Source of the DNA: Bradyrhizobium commune
GTDB taxonomy: Bacteria; Pseudomonadota; Alphaproteobacteria; Rhizobiales; Xanthobacteraceae
Assembly: GCF_015624505.1 (NCBI RefSeq)
Contig: NZ_CP061379.1
Span: 1,922,001 to 1,986,000, forward strand
Length of the DNA stretch: 64,000 bases
Direction: 5' to 3'
Part shown: one piece after another, positions 17,588 through 25,348 of the stretch
Position numbering within the stretch: the first letter of the stretch is position 1
How the letters are laid out: every line of letters begins with the position of its first letter
Notes under the pieces: model-generated
The model's database searches: none
What the model saw: only the letters and a program-made list of their open reading frames with translations
Told to the model about the DNA's origin: nothing
Position numbers and translations under genes: made by a program

Positions 17588-18106
17588 TTAGCCCGTCATC
17601 CGCGCATCTGCTGCCGAGGCAGCCGTCTTGGTGGTGAGTTCGCCAATGACGATCGCGCCGTGGCGGTTGCTCGGCTCGCCGGGCGATAGGGCGCGGACAG
17701 AAGCATCAGAAACAGTGCTCTTTCGGCAGCATATTTGGCTGCGGGTCGACCGTTTTCCAATCCGTCCATGACGAGGCGCCCTTCCGTCGTGCATAGACGC
17801 CAACGCCACGCCCTTCGGCCGCATTTCTTCAAGAACACTTCGAAAGTCGGGAATTCGTCGGGCATTAGATTGGCCTTGGCTGTATGCTACCGGCGGCGGA
17901 GTTGCGTTCCTGATCGTCCCGACTTGAGCTTGGAAGCTCAACGGGAACGTCGAGGCAGCGATGTTCTCCAACGCCGACCGTTCCTCCGCCAGCCGCCGCT
18001 CAATGAAATGCCGCTCGAACTCCGTCAGCTCGGTCTTGAGCAACCGGTGGTAACGGCTGATGTTGTTGCGGTGCGCACGCAACAGGGCCAGGTTTTCGTC
18101 CATCAT
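17588..18106 (-). CDS. hypothetical protein, probably read through a lost stop codon
   Basis: The first 70 residues from the ATG at 18106 (MMDENLALLRAHRNNISRYH, ending near ATPPPVA) form a helical, charged domain of a small-protein type I associate with Bradyrhizobium, where I expect an end at about this point. Here the frame continues another 100 residues over the next gene in a different phase, with unconvincing composition (SKSTRSQ-like, Arg/Ser-rich). The codon after GTA GCA is TAC; a TAG there would have closed the gene. A stop-loss mutation is my reading. ATGs at 18115 and 18103 are other possible starts. Confidence 0.5.
   Translation of the reverse strand: MMDENLALLRAHRNNISRYHRLLKTELTEFERHFIERRLAEERSALENIAASTFPLSFQAQVGTIRNATPPPVAYSQGQSNARRIPDFRSVLEEMRPKGVALASMHDGRAPRHGRIGKRSTRSQICCRKSTVSDASVRALSPGEPSNRHGAIVIGELTTKTAASAADARMTG
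17596..17865 (-). CDS. small conserved hypothetical protein
   Basis: An 89-residue protein from the ATG at 17865 (MPDEFPTFEVFLKKCGRRAW). The middle reads WRLCTTEGRLVMDGLENGRP, then AAKYAAERALFLMLLSAPYR, a pattern I recall from small rhizobial proteins, so it is more likely than the overlapping phase. It follows the 18106 gene and overlaps its read-through tail. No function can be assigned. Confidence 0.55.
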   Translation of the reverse strand: MPDEFPTFEVFLKKCGRRAWRWRLCTTEGRLVMDGLENGRPAAKYAAERALFLMLLSAPYRPASRATATARSSLANSPPRRLPRQQMRG

Positions 18107-18135
18107 CGTGATCATCCGTTTGAACAGTCGGTCTG

Positions 18136-18453
18136 CTAGGCTGCGAGCCCGGCACGTGAGGTCGATTTCAAGCGCGCAGGCTTGCCGCCGGGGGGTCCCT
18201 TCGGGTGGTGGTCCAACGTGGCGAGCGCGTCGAGAATCTCGTCGATGGTTACGATTCTGTTCGAACCGGGCAGTTCTCTGAGCGCCGGATTTGACGCAAC
18301 GCTGGCCGCGTCCGAAGCCCAGGACGCGAGGATTGCACGCTTCTCGGCGATCGAAATCGTCGGATCCTGGACGACATCGCGGGGATGATCATAGACAGAG
18401 CCAGGATGCAATATCGCATTGAGGTCGATAACGTTGTCGGCATCGTGGATCAT
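18136..18453 (-). CDS. conserved rhizobial hypothetical protein
   Basis: A 105-residue soluble protein. The start at 18453 (MIHDADNVIDLNAILHPG) is set by a strong GAAGGAGG seven bases upstream; the frame to 18537 is not needed. It contains DHPRDVVQDPTISIAEKRAI, LASWASDAASV and VTIDEILDALATLD, then PPGGKPARLKS, features of a short protein I associate with Bradyrhizobium genomes. The role is unknown. It lies 120 bp downstream of the hsp20 gene on the same strand, so a stress-linked operon is possible. Confidence 0.75.
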   Translation of the reverse strand: MIHDADNVIDLNAILHPGSVYDHPRDVVQDPTISIAEKRAILASWASDAASVASNPALRELPGSNRIVTIDEILDALATLDHHPKGPPGGKPARLKSTSRAGLAA

Positions 18454-18572
18454 GAGAGGTCCTCCTTCTCCTTTCGTTAGAAGCCTCTGGATTGAGTTCG
18501 GGTCGCAGTCGCAGGCAGGTAGCTCCCGCCCGGGCACCGGGCGGGAAGCACTAGCCTCCGACAGGCGAGAAT

Positions 18573-19031
18573 TTACGCGGCGGCTTTGCCTTCGAGCTGA
18601 TGCACATTGCCGCTCAATGCGCCGTTGATGGCGATTCGCCGCGGCTTCATGGCCTCGGGGATTTCCCGGACCAGCTCAATCTTCAGCAGACCGTTCTCGA
18701 ACGCGGCGCCCTTCACCTGAACATAGTCAGCGAGGTTGAATTGCCGCTTGAAGGGCCGTGCGGAAATGCCGTGATAGAGATATTCGCGTTCGGCCTTGTC
18801 CGCCTTGTTGCCCTCGACGATGACCGCATTCTGCTCGGCAGTCACCGAGATCTCGTCGGGTGAAAAGCCGGCAACGGCAAGCGAAATCTGATAACGATCC
18901 TCGCTGACGCGTTCGATGTTGTAGGGGGGATAGTTGTCCTCGCCAGCACGCTGCGCTGTTTCAGCGAGGTCAAAGAGGCGGTCGAAGCCAATGGTCGAGC
19001 GCCACAGGGGGGAGAAGTCGTAAGTGCGCAT
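18573..19031 (-). CDS. small heat-shock protein (Hsp20/alpha-crystallin)
   Basis: A 152-residue ATP-independent holdase chaperone of the IbpA-like class A group of rhizobia. The start at 19031 (MRTYDFSPLWRSTIGFDRLF) is preceded by GGAGGA, which is itself part of an RNA thermometer. The alpha-crystallin domain spans about 35-130 (YNIERVSEDRYQISLAVAGF, EREYLYHGIS, FENGLLKIELVREIPEA). The frame to 19070 crosses the thermometer and is not real. Heat control is expected at the level of translation (see 19032-19124). Confidence 0.93.
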   Translation of the reverse strand: MRTYDFSPLWRSTIGFDRLFDLAETAQRAGEDNYPPYNIERVSEDRYQISLAVAGFSPDEISVTAEQNAVIVEGNKADKAEREYLYHGISARPFKRQFNLADYVQVKGAAFENGLLKIELVREIPEAMKPRRIAINGALSGNVHQLEGKAAA

Positions 19032-19124
19032 AGCCAGATCCTCCAAAGAGCAAAATGGATACAGCGACACCGGACACGACCGGTGCCCGTCTCAGCTGTC
19101 CCCAACCCTTCAGGCGTCGGGGAC
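19032..19124 (-). promoter_or_regulatory. ROSE-type RNA thermometer
   Basis: This is the 5' leader of the hsp20 gene, read on the minus strand. It can fold into GTCCCC/GGGGAC (98-103 with 119-124 of 19000), CACCGG/CCGGTG (68-73 with 80-85), and a last hairpin where TTGCT (49-53) pairs with the GGAGG ribosome site (40-44). TTGCTCTTTGGAGGA closely follows the U(U/C)GCU...GGAGGAU signature of Bradyrhizobium ROSE elements, which mask the ribosome site at normal temperature and melt on heat shock. Confidence 0.85.
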
Positions 19125-19146
19125 ACCACCTCTCGGCGGCAGCAAA

Positions 19147-19175
19147 AAAATAAAAAAACACGGTTTTGGTTTCAA
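19147..19175 (-). promoter_or_regulatory. predicted housekeeping-type promoter of hsp20
   Basis: On the minus strand TTGAAA and TATTTT are separated by exactly 17 bases, about 20 bp before the first ROSE hairpin. The region is unusually AT-rich for this genome. ROSE-controlled genes are known to use housekeeping promoters, which fits. CTTGAA would also suit a heat-shock sigma factor -35, but no matching -10 is seen. Confidence 0.55.
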
Positions 19176-19332
19176 GAGGGGAGCCGAAAATTTTTTAGAG
19201 CCTGCCTGGCTTGGTCCAGGAGGGGACCGCCTCCTCGTCCCGCTTGAGAGGTGACTCGGCGCGCACCCGCCTATCACCATCTCAGCGCGAGCGATGCTCA
19301 TCGGGTTCCCGTAGGAGCGGAGATGAGATGAA

Positions 19333-20406
19333 CTACACGTTCGACCCGTGGATCGCGTCGATCACGGCGTCGGTTACTTCCTTCGTCGTCGCCTTGCCGC
19401 CCACATCGGGCGTCAGCACGCCGGCCGCGCAAACGCGTTCGACCGCCTTCATCAACCGCGCGGCGGCGTCCTTCTCGCCGAGATGCTCGAGCATCTGCAC
19501 GCCGGTCCAGAACGTCGCCACCGGGTTCGCGATGCCCTTGCCGGTGATGTCGAAGGCCGACCCATGGATCGGCTCGAACATCGAGGGGAAGCGGCGCTGC
19601 GGATCGATGTTGCCGGTCGGCGCCACGCCGAGGCTTCCCGCGAGCACGCCGGCGAGATCGGAGAGGATGTCGGCGTGGAGGTTGGTCGCAACGATGGTGT
19701 CGAGGCTCTTTGGATGCAGCGTCATCCGCACCGTCATGGCGTCGACCAGCATCTTGTCCCAGGTGACGTCGGGGAATTCGGTCGCGACTTCGGCTGCGAT
19801 CTCGTCCCACATCACCATGCCATGGCGCTGCGCGTTCGACTTGGTCACCACGGTCAGGAATTTGCGCGGGCGCGACTGCGCGAGCTGGAACGCATAGCGC
19901 ATGATGCGCGTCACGCCGACGCGGGTGAACACGGCGACCTCGGTGCCGACCTCTTCCGGCAGGCCCCTGTGGGCGCGTCCGCCCATGCCGGCATATTCGC
20001 CTTCGGAATTCTCGCGCACGATCACCCAGTCGAGATCGCCGACGCCGACATTGCGCAGCGGCGAAGAGACACCCGGCAAGATCTTGGTCGGCCGCACGTT
20101 GGCGTATTGGTCAAAGCCTTGGCAGATCGGCAGGCGCAAGCCCCATAGCGTGATGTGGTCGGGCACGTCGGGCGCCCCGACCGCACCGAAATAGATCGCG
20201 TCGAACTTCTTCAGCTCAGAAAGGCCGTCCGCCGGCATCATCACGCCGTGCTTCTTGTAATAGTCCGAGCCCCAGTCGAAGGTCTTGATGGCAAAGGCGA
20301 TGTCGCCGCTGCGCTTGGCGAGCGCCTCCAGCACGCGAACGCCGGCCGAGATCACCTCGGGGCCGATGCCGTCGGCTGGGATTGCTGCAATCGAATGGGT
20401 GCGCAT
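19333..20406 (-). CDS. ttuC: tartrate dehydrogenase/decarboxylase (TtuC family)
   Basis: A 357-residue NAD-dependent beta-decarboxylating dehydrogenase that oxidises tartrate or D-malate. It begins IAAIPADGIGPEVISAGVRV and carries the substrate loop GLRLPICQGFDQYANVRPTK, the VIVRENSEGEYAGMGGRAHR block, KSNAQRHGMVMWDE with the active-site lysine, and LHADILSDLAG with metal-binding aspartates. GSAFDITGKGIANPVATFWT ends the cofactor region. The match to TtuC over isopropylmalate dehydrogenase is strong. The MFS transporter gene just upstream on the same strand makes a likely uptake-and-use operon. Confidence 0.9.
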   Translation of the reverse strand: MRTHSIAAIPADGIGPEVISAGVRVLEALAKRSGDIAFAIKTFDWGSDYYKKHGVMMPADGLSELKKFDAIYFGAVGAPDVPDHITLWGLRLPICQGFDQYANVRPTKILPGVSSPLRNVGVGDLDWVIVRENSEGEYAGMGGRAHRGLPEEVGTEVAVFTRVGVTRIMRYAFQLAQSRPRKFLTVVTKSNAQRHGMVMWDEIAAEVATEFPDVTWDKMLVDAMTVRMTLHPKSLDTIVATNLHADILSDLAGVLAGSLGVAPTGNIDPQRRFPSMFEPIHGSAFDITGKGIANPVATFWTGVQMLEHLGEKDAAARLMKAVERVCAAGVLTPDVGGKATTKEVTDAVIDAIHGSNV

Positions 20407-20427
20407 GGGAAAGCTCCGTTTGAAAGT

Positions 20428-21726
20428 TCAGTGGGACTGCGGGACGGGTTCGACGGGCGCGGTCTGCGCCCGCGACAATAGCAGGGTCAAGACCGCGGAG
20501 AGAACGAGCAGGCCGCTGACGAAATAGAGCCCGCCGACAAAACTGCCGGTCTGGTCCTTGATCCAGCCGATCATGGCGGGACCGACGAAGCCGCCGAGAT
20601 TGCCGATCGAATTGATGGTGGCGATGCCGGCCGCAGCCGCCGGGCCCGAGAGGAATAGCGTCGGCATGCTCCACAGCGGCGGTTTTGCCGAAGAGATGCC
20701 GATATTCACGAGCGTCAGTGCGACCAGCACCGCGACGACACCAGCTGCGAGGCCGGCATAGGCGAGCCCGGCCGCGGCGACCAGGCAGGCCCACACGACA
20801 TGCCAGGTGCGCTCGCCGGTGCGGTCCGAGTGCCGCGCCCACAGCACCATGGCGACGACGGCCGCCGTTGCCGGCAACGCATTGAGGAAGCCGACCTGGA
20901 GCGTCGATAGTCCAAATTGCTTGATGATCTGCGGCGCCCAGACGCCGAGCGTGTAGAGACCGGCCGAGGTGCCGAAATAGATCAGCGACAGCGCGAGCAC
21001 GCGCGGATCAGCGAGCCCGCGCCAGATGCTGTGGCTCGCGGTCGCGGCCTTGCTGGTGGTCTCGTCATTCATGGTCTCGACCAGCCAGCGGCGCTCGTCA
21101 TCGGCGAGCCACTTTGCTTTCTCCGGCCGGTCGGTGAGGAACGCCAGCACCACGAAGCCTAGCAGCACGGCCGGCAGCGCTTCCAGCGCGAACAGCCACT
21201 GCCAGCCCTTGATGCCGGCGAGGCCGTCCATCTCCAGCAGCGCGCCTGAGACCGGAGAACCCAGCACGGTCGAGAGTGGGGCGGCTGCCATGAACAGCGC
21301 GGTCACGGCAGCGCGCTGGCGCGCCGGGAACCAGTAGGAGAGATAGAGGATGATGCCGGGAAAGAAGCCGGCTTCAGCGACACCAAGCAGGAAGCGCAGG
21401 ATGTAGAAGCTGGTCGGCCCTTGCACGAACGCCATCGTGGCCGAGACGAGACCCCAACTGATCATCACCCGTGCGATCCAGATCCGCGCGCCGACCTTGT
21501 GCAGGATGATGTTGGAGGGCACCTCGAACAGGAAGTAGCCCCAGAAGAAGATGCCGGCGCCAAAACCGTAGACGGTCGGCGACAGGCCGATGTCCTTGTT
21601 CATCGTCAGCGAGGCGAAGCCGATATTGACGCGGTCGATGAAGGCCACGAAGTAGAGCAGCATGATGAAAGGAACGATGCGCCAGGTGATCTTGCGCAGC
21701 ACGCGCGTCTGAATCTCGCTCGCCAC
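20428..21726 (-). CDS. MFS transporter, ACS family (tartrate/organic anion uptake)
   Basis: A 432-residue twelve-helix permease of the anion:cation symporter family (TtuB and phthalate transporter relatives). The GTG at 21726 (VASEIQTRVLRKITWRIVPF) is preferred; the frame to 21747 begins with TTG inside the purine-rich ribosome site. Family marks are FIDRVNIGFASLTMNKDIGL in the first loop and FFWGYFLFEVPSNIILHKVG. The gene is 21 bp upstream of tartrate dehydrogenase and divergent from a LysR regulator, so induction by the substrate is likely. Confidence 0.88.
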   Translation of the reverse strand: MASEIQTRVLRKITWRIVPFIMLLYFVAFIDRVNIGFASLTMNKDIGLSPTVYGFGAGIFFWGYFLFEVPSNIILHKVGARIWIARVMISWGLVSATMAFVQGPTSFYILRFLLGVAEAGFFPGIILYLSYWFPARQRAAVTALFMAAAPLSTVLGSPVSGALLEMDGLAGIKGWQWLFALEALPAVLLGFVVLAFLTDRPEKAKWLADDERRWLVETMNDETTSKAATASHSIWRGLADPRVLALSLIYFGTSAGLYTLGVWAPQIIKQFGLSTLQVGFLNALPATAAVVAMVLWARHSDRTGERTWHVVWACLVAAAGLAYAGLAAGVVAVLVALTLVNIGISSAKPPLWSMPTLFLSGPAAAAGIATINSIGNLGGFVGPAMIGWIKDQTGSFVGGLYFVSGLLVLSAVLTLLLSRAQTAPVEPVPQSH

Positions 21727-21807
21727 TCTGCCCCCCCTGAAACCCAATTTTCGTTGTCTGGCGGCGAGCCTAGGCGGAGACGGGAGGCGGACTCAATTGG
21801 CGCTGGT

Positions 21808-21829
21808 TTATACAAAAAAATGATATAAT
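21808..21829. promoter_or_regulatory. LysR-type operator and -10 box between divergent genes
   Basis: TTATA (21808-21812) and TATAA (21824-21828) are inverted repeats separated by 11 bases, the T-N11-A form of LysR sites. The right half is part of TATAAT, a good -10 for the regulator gene. The AT-rich patch stands out in the 128-bp divergent gap between the MFS gene and the LysR gene. Confidence 0.5.
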
Positions 21830-21854
21830 CGTCGCGAGACGAGAGGATTTGCGA

Positions 21855-22772
21855 ATGGAATTGCATCAACTTCGATGCTTCGTGGCGGCGGCCGAGCAGC
21901 TGCATTTCGGCCGTGCTGCGCAGCATCTCCAGATGCTGCCGTCCGCGCTCGGCCGCCAGATCAGGCTGCTGGAGGAGGATCTGGGAACGCGGCTGTTCGC
22001 GCGTACGACCCGCGCGGTGTCGCTGACCGACGACGGCACGACGCTGCTGCGCGATGCCCGCGCCATCCTCGCCAGGGTCGAGGCGGTCGAGAGCAACTTG
22101 CGCAACCGCTCCCGCGCAGGCGTCGCGCGACGGCTCCGGGTCGGTGCGATCGACAGCGCGGCGGCCGGCCTGTTGCCGCCGCTCTTGCGTGACTTCCGCG
22201 CAAAACATCCCGAGGTCGCGGTCCAGCTTCTTGAGGACAAGACCGTCCGGCTGCTGCCAAAAATCCTGACCGGCGCGCTTGATCTTGCCTTCGTCCGCCC
22301 GCCCGACCGGCCGGACAAGCGGCTCGAATTTCGCCCTCTGCTTCAGGAGACCGCGATCGTAGCCTTTCCGCAACGCCACGCACTCGCGGCGCGAAAATCC
22401 ATCACGCTGGCCGATATCGCCGACGAGCCCATGCTGGTGCCGGATCGCCGCTCGCGACCGCACAGCCACGACCTCACGGTCAAACTGTTCGAGCAGGCTG
22501 GGCTGACGCCGCTCATCGTGCAGGTCGCCGACGAGAAGCAGACCATCATCCATCTGGTCGCAACCAAGCTCGGGGTTGCCATCGTGCCGCGCTGGACCAC
22601 GCGGATGGCCGTCTCCGGCGTGCGCTTCGTGTCGCTCCGACTGAGGCAGAGCGGCCCGGTCGGCCGGTTGCCGCTGGCGGCGGCCTGGCTGCGCGGCTCG
22701 CGGGATCCCGCCCGCGATGCCATGCTGGCGGTGCTGGAGGCGCGCCTGCGCAGCTATGCGCGAGAGGCGTGA
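21855..22772 (+). CDS. LysR-family transcriptional regulator
   Basis: A 305-residue regulator, ATG at 21855 with GAGAGGA upstream. The N-terminal winged helix reads MELHQLRCFVAAAEQLHFGR, AAQHLQMLPSALGRQIRLLE and ARTTRAVSLTDDG. Note LQMLPSAL where most relatives have a Q-P/S-ALS type turn. The ligand-binding domain starts near residue 90 (LRVGAIDSAAAGLLPPLLRD). It is divergent from the tartrate MFS/dehydrogenase genes and has the aspartate dehydrogenase-like gene 38 bp downstream, so it probably controls both sides. Confidence 0.9.
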   Translation: MELHQLRCFVAAAEQLHFGRAAQHLQMLPSALGRQIRLLEEDLGTRLFARTTRAVSLTDDGTTLLRDARAILARVEAVESNLRNRSRAGVARRLRVGAIDSAAAGLLPPLLRDFRAKHPEVAVQLLEDKTVRLLPKILTGALDLAFVRPPDRPDKRLEFRPLLQETAIVAFPQRHALAARKSITLADIADEPMLVPDRRSRPHSHDLTVKLFEQAGLTPLIVQVADEKQTIIHLVATKLGVAIVPRWTTRMAVSGVRFVSLRLRQSGPVGRLPLAAAWLRGSRDPARDAMLAVLEARLRSYAREA

Positions 22773-22810
22773 GGCGCTATGACATCGGCTTGGCAAGAAA
22801 GTGGGATGCG

Positions 22811-23635
22811 ATGACTGCACAGAAAGCTTCGAACGATTTGAGGGTGGCCATCGCAGGACTGGGCTCGATCGGCAGCAAGATCGCGACCGCCCTGGATCAG
22901 GGCATCGAGGGGTTGGTACTCTCCGCCGTGGCCGTGCGCGATCCCGCCAAGCATCGGGCATTCCTCAACGGCCTGCGTCGTGCGCCACAGGTGTTGCCGA
23001 TCGATCGGCTCGGCGACGCCGCCGATATCGTGGTCGAGTGCGCGCCGAGCAGCCAGCTGCGTGCGATCGTCGAGCCTGCGGTGAAACGCAGGAAGTCCGC
23101 GGTCGTCGTTAGCGTCGGCGGCCTGCTCGACAATTTTGATCTGGTCGATCTCGCCCGGGCCAATGGCGGCCGCATCATTGTGCCGACTGGCGCGCTGATC
23201 GGGCTCGACGCGGTCAATGCGGCTGCGGTCGGTACCATTCATTCGGTAAAGATGGTGACGCGCAAGCCGATCGACGGGCTGAAGGGTGCGCCGTTCATCG
23301 TTCAGAACAACATCGACATCGACAATCTGCGCGAACCGCTAAAACTGTTCGAGGGCAGCGCGCGTGAAGCGGCGAAGGGCTTTCCGGCGAACGTCAACGT
23401 CGCGGTCGCGCTGTCGCTGGCGGGCATCGGGCCCGATCGCACCCACATGCAGGTTTGGGCCGACCCGACCGTGACGCGCAACGTGCATCGCATCGAGGTC
23501 GAGGCGGATTCGGCACGATTCTCGATGGGCATCGAGAACATCCCATCCGAAAATCCCAAGACCGGGATCATCACCGCACTGTCCGTGATCGCGCTGCTTC
23601 GCAAGCAGCGCGCCACGCTGTGTGTGGGGACGTAA
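22811..23635 (+). CDS. L-aspartate dehydrogenase family protein (AspDH/NadX-type)
   Basis: A 274-residue NAD(P)-binding oxidoreductase; the start at 22811 (MTAQKASNDLRVAIAGLGSI) is preferred to the longer frame from 22769. It has Rossmann GLGSIGSKIA, DIVVECAPSSQLRAIVEPAV, VSVGGLLDNFDLVDLA, PTGALIGLDAV and NVNVAVALSLAGIGPDRT, the order found in aspartate dehydrogenases that interconvert aspartate and oxaloacetate/iminoaspartate. No quinolinate synthase genes are nearby, so an NAD role is not supported. It follows the LysR gene and is convergent, by 3 bp, with the sorbosone-dehydrogenase-like gene. Confidence 0.82.
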   Translation: MTAQKASNDLRVAIAGLGSIGSKIATALDQGIEGLVLSAVAVRDPAKHRAFLNGLRRAPQVLPIDRLGDAADIVVECAPSSQLRAIVEPAVKRRKSAVVVSVGGLLDNFDLVDLARANGGRIIVPTGALIGLDAVNAAAVGTIHSVKMVTRKPIDGLKGAPFIVQNNIDIDNLREPLKLFEGSAREAAKGFPANVNVAVALSLAGIGPDRTHMQVWADPTVTRNVHRIEVEADSARFSMGIENIPSENPKTGIITALSVIALLRKQRATLCVGT

Positions 23636-23638
23636 CTC

Positions 23639-24943
23639 TTAGGCCCCCGTCACGCGCCAGATCACGTTGCCGACGTCGTCGGCCATCAGCAGCGACTTCT
23701 TGTCGGGGCCGATCACGACACCGACCGGGCGGCCGTAGGATTCCTTCTCGTCGGGTGCCAGGAAGCCCGACAGGATGTCGCGACCGGGGCCGGAGGGCTT
23801 GCCGTTCTCGAACGGGATGAACACCAGCTTGTAGCCGGAGAGCTTGCTGCGATTCCACGAGCCGTGCTGGCCGATCACCATGCCGTCTGGGAAGCCCGGC
23901 AGCGTGCCTGATGGCATCCAGCACAGGCCGAGCGAGGCGGTGTGGCCGCCGAGCGCGTAGTCCGGCGTCAGTGCCTTGGCGACCATCGCCGCATCCTGCG
24001 GCACGCGGTCGTCGACCGTCTTGCCCCAGTAGCAATAGGGCCAGCCATAGAAGCCGCCGTCGCGCACCGAGGTCAGATAATCCGGCGGAGTCTCGTCGCC
24101 GAGACCGTCACGCTCGTTGACGACGGTCCAGAGCACGTTCGTATTCGGCTCCCAGGCGAGGCCAACCGGATTGCGCAGGCCCGCACCAAAAATGCGATGC
24201 GTGCCGGCTGCGAGATCGAGCTCGTAGACGGCGGCGCGGCCTTCCTCGACCTCCATGCCCATTTCAGCGATGTTGCTGAGCGAGCCCACGCCGGCATAGA
24301 GCTTCTTGCCATCGGGGCTCGCGAGCAGGCTGCGCGTCCAATGGCCGCTCGGCTTGAACGTGGTGAGCCGCTTGCCCGGCGCGACGATATTGTCCGCGCC
24401 CGCGACATAGGGAAACGCCATCACGCCATCGGTGTTGCCGACATAGAAGGTGTCGCCGACCAGCGCCATGCCGAACGGCTGGTTCAGATTCTCCATGAAC
24501 GCGCCGCGCACCTCGGCAACGCCGTCGCCGTCCTTGTCCCGCAACAGCGTGATGCGGTTGGCGGACACGCCGAGCGCCGCGGCGCGCCGCATGGTTGCCT
24601 GCATCGCATAGTGGAACACCGTGCGCGGGGGGCCGGCGACCTGCGTCGCTTCGGCGATCAGCACGTCGCCGTTGGGCAGCACCTCGATCCAGCGCGGATG
24701 GTCGAGGTTGGTCGCGAAGGCGTTGACCTTGAGCCCGGGCGCGACGGTCGGCTTCTGCCCTTCGCTCCAGCCGCGCGCCGTCGGCATTTTCAAGGTCGGG
24801 ATCGCGCCTTGCGGCTTCGCCTCGGGAATAGACGGGGCTTCGCCCCAGGCAGGTGCGGGCTCGGTCCCCGACAGTTTTCGCCATTGCAGCGCGATGCCAC
24901 CGAGGACCGCGACGAACTGCGCGAAGATGCTGGAAAAGGTCAT
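23639..24943 (-). CDS. PQQ-dependent sugar (sorbosone) dehydrogenase-like protein
   Basis: A 434-residue protein with an N-terminal hydrophobic segment (IFAQFVAVLGGIALQW) that should export or anchor it. The body is a six-bladed beta-propeller of the sGDH/L-sorbosone dehydrogenase type. It has VNAFATNLDHPRWIEVLPNG at the start, GVSANRITLLRDKDGDGVAE, FMENLNQPFGMALVGDTFYV, a central histidine-bearing SGHWTRSLLASPDGKKLYAG, FGAGLRNPVGLAWEPNT, and TASLGLCWMPSGTLP near the end. It probably oxidises an aldose or similar substrate in the periplasm; the true substrate is unknown. Confidence 0.82.
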   Translation of the reverse strand: MTFSSIFAQFVAVLGGIALQWRKLSGTEPAPAWGEAPSIPEAKPQGAIPTLKMPTARGWSEGQKPTVAPGLKVNAFATNLDHPRWIEVLPNGDVLIAEATQVAGPPRTVFHYAMQATMRRAAALGVSANRITLLRDKDGDGVAEVRGAFMENLNQPFGMALVGDTFYVGNTDGVMAFPYVAGADNIVAPGKRLTTFKPSGHWTRSLLASPDGKKLYAGVGSLSNIAEMGMEVEEGRAAVYELDLAAGTHRIFGAGLRNPVGLAWEPNTNVLWTVVNERDGLGDETPPDYLTSVRDGGFYGWPYCYWGKTVDDRVPQDAAMVAKALTPDYALGGHTASLGLCWMPSGTLPGFPDGMVIGQHGSWNRSKLSGYKLVFIPFENGKPSGPGRDILSGFLAPDEKESYGRPVGVVIGPDKKSLLMADDVGNVIWRVTGA

Positions 24944-25348
24944 GAGAAGCCCCTGTCGAACCCTGAAGCACAGTCTAATGCCGGATCACCCAAAACCCCG
25001 CGCGGGCTCAGGCCTGATCGTCGACCTCTCCAGATCCACGATGGATGTCGTCGTGCCTCGTTGCGCGCGCATCCAACTGGGTGGCGGTAAAAAGGTCAAC
25101 CTGTGCAGGACTGGATCGGGACGTTTATGACGCAGATGGCAGCACGCTGAATTTGCATGGCAAGGATGCGACCGTGCGCGCGCAAGACTCTCGGTGTCGT
25201 CCCGGCGAAGGCCGGGACCCATACCGCGGGATCCATCGGTTTGCAGTCGGTCGGAGTACCGAACGACTATCTTCGCCAAACCACTCCCCGGGGTTATGGG
25301 TCCCGGCCTTCGCCGGGACGACACCGAGGGATGTGGCGACTCGTTACC
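24944..25348. other. intergenic region holding a REPIN-like element
   Basis: About 400 bp between the sorbosone-dehydrogenase-like gene (divergent, left) and the 3' end of the methyltransferase operon (right). Short frames here are not coding. The one clear object is the inverted-repeat element at 25191-25327. Confidence 0.5.
25191..25327. repeat. REPIN-like element with perfect 33-bp inverted arms
   Basis: The left arm (25191-25223) and right arm (25295-25327) are exact inverse copies over 33 bases, around a 71-bp centre. Each arm holds its own small palindrome, TCCCGGCGAAGGCCGGGA. Two REP-type hairpins in opposite orientation make a REPIN, a non-autonomous element normally moved by a RAYT transposase encoded elsewhere; none is in this window. 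Perfect identity of the arms suggests recent movement or strong selection. Confidence 0.85.
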
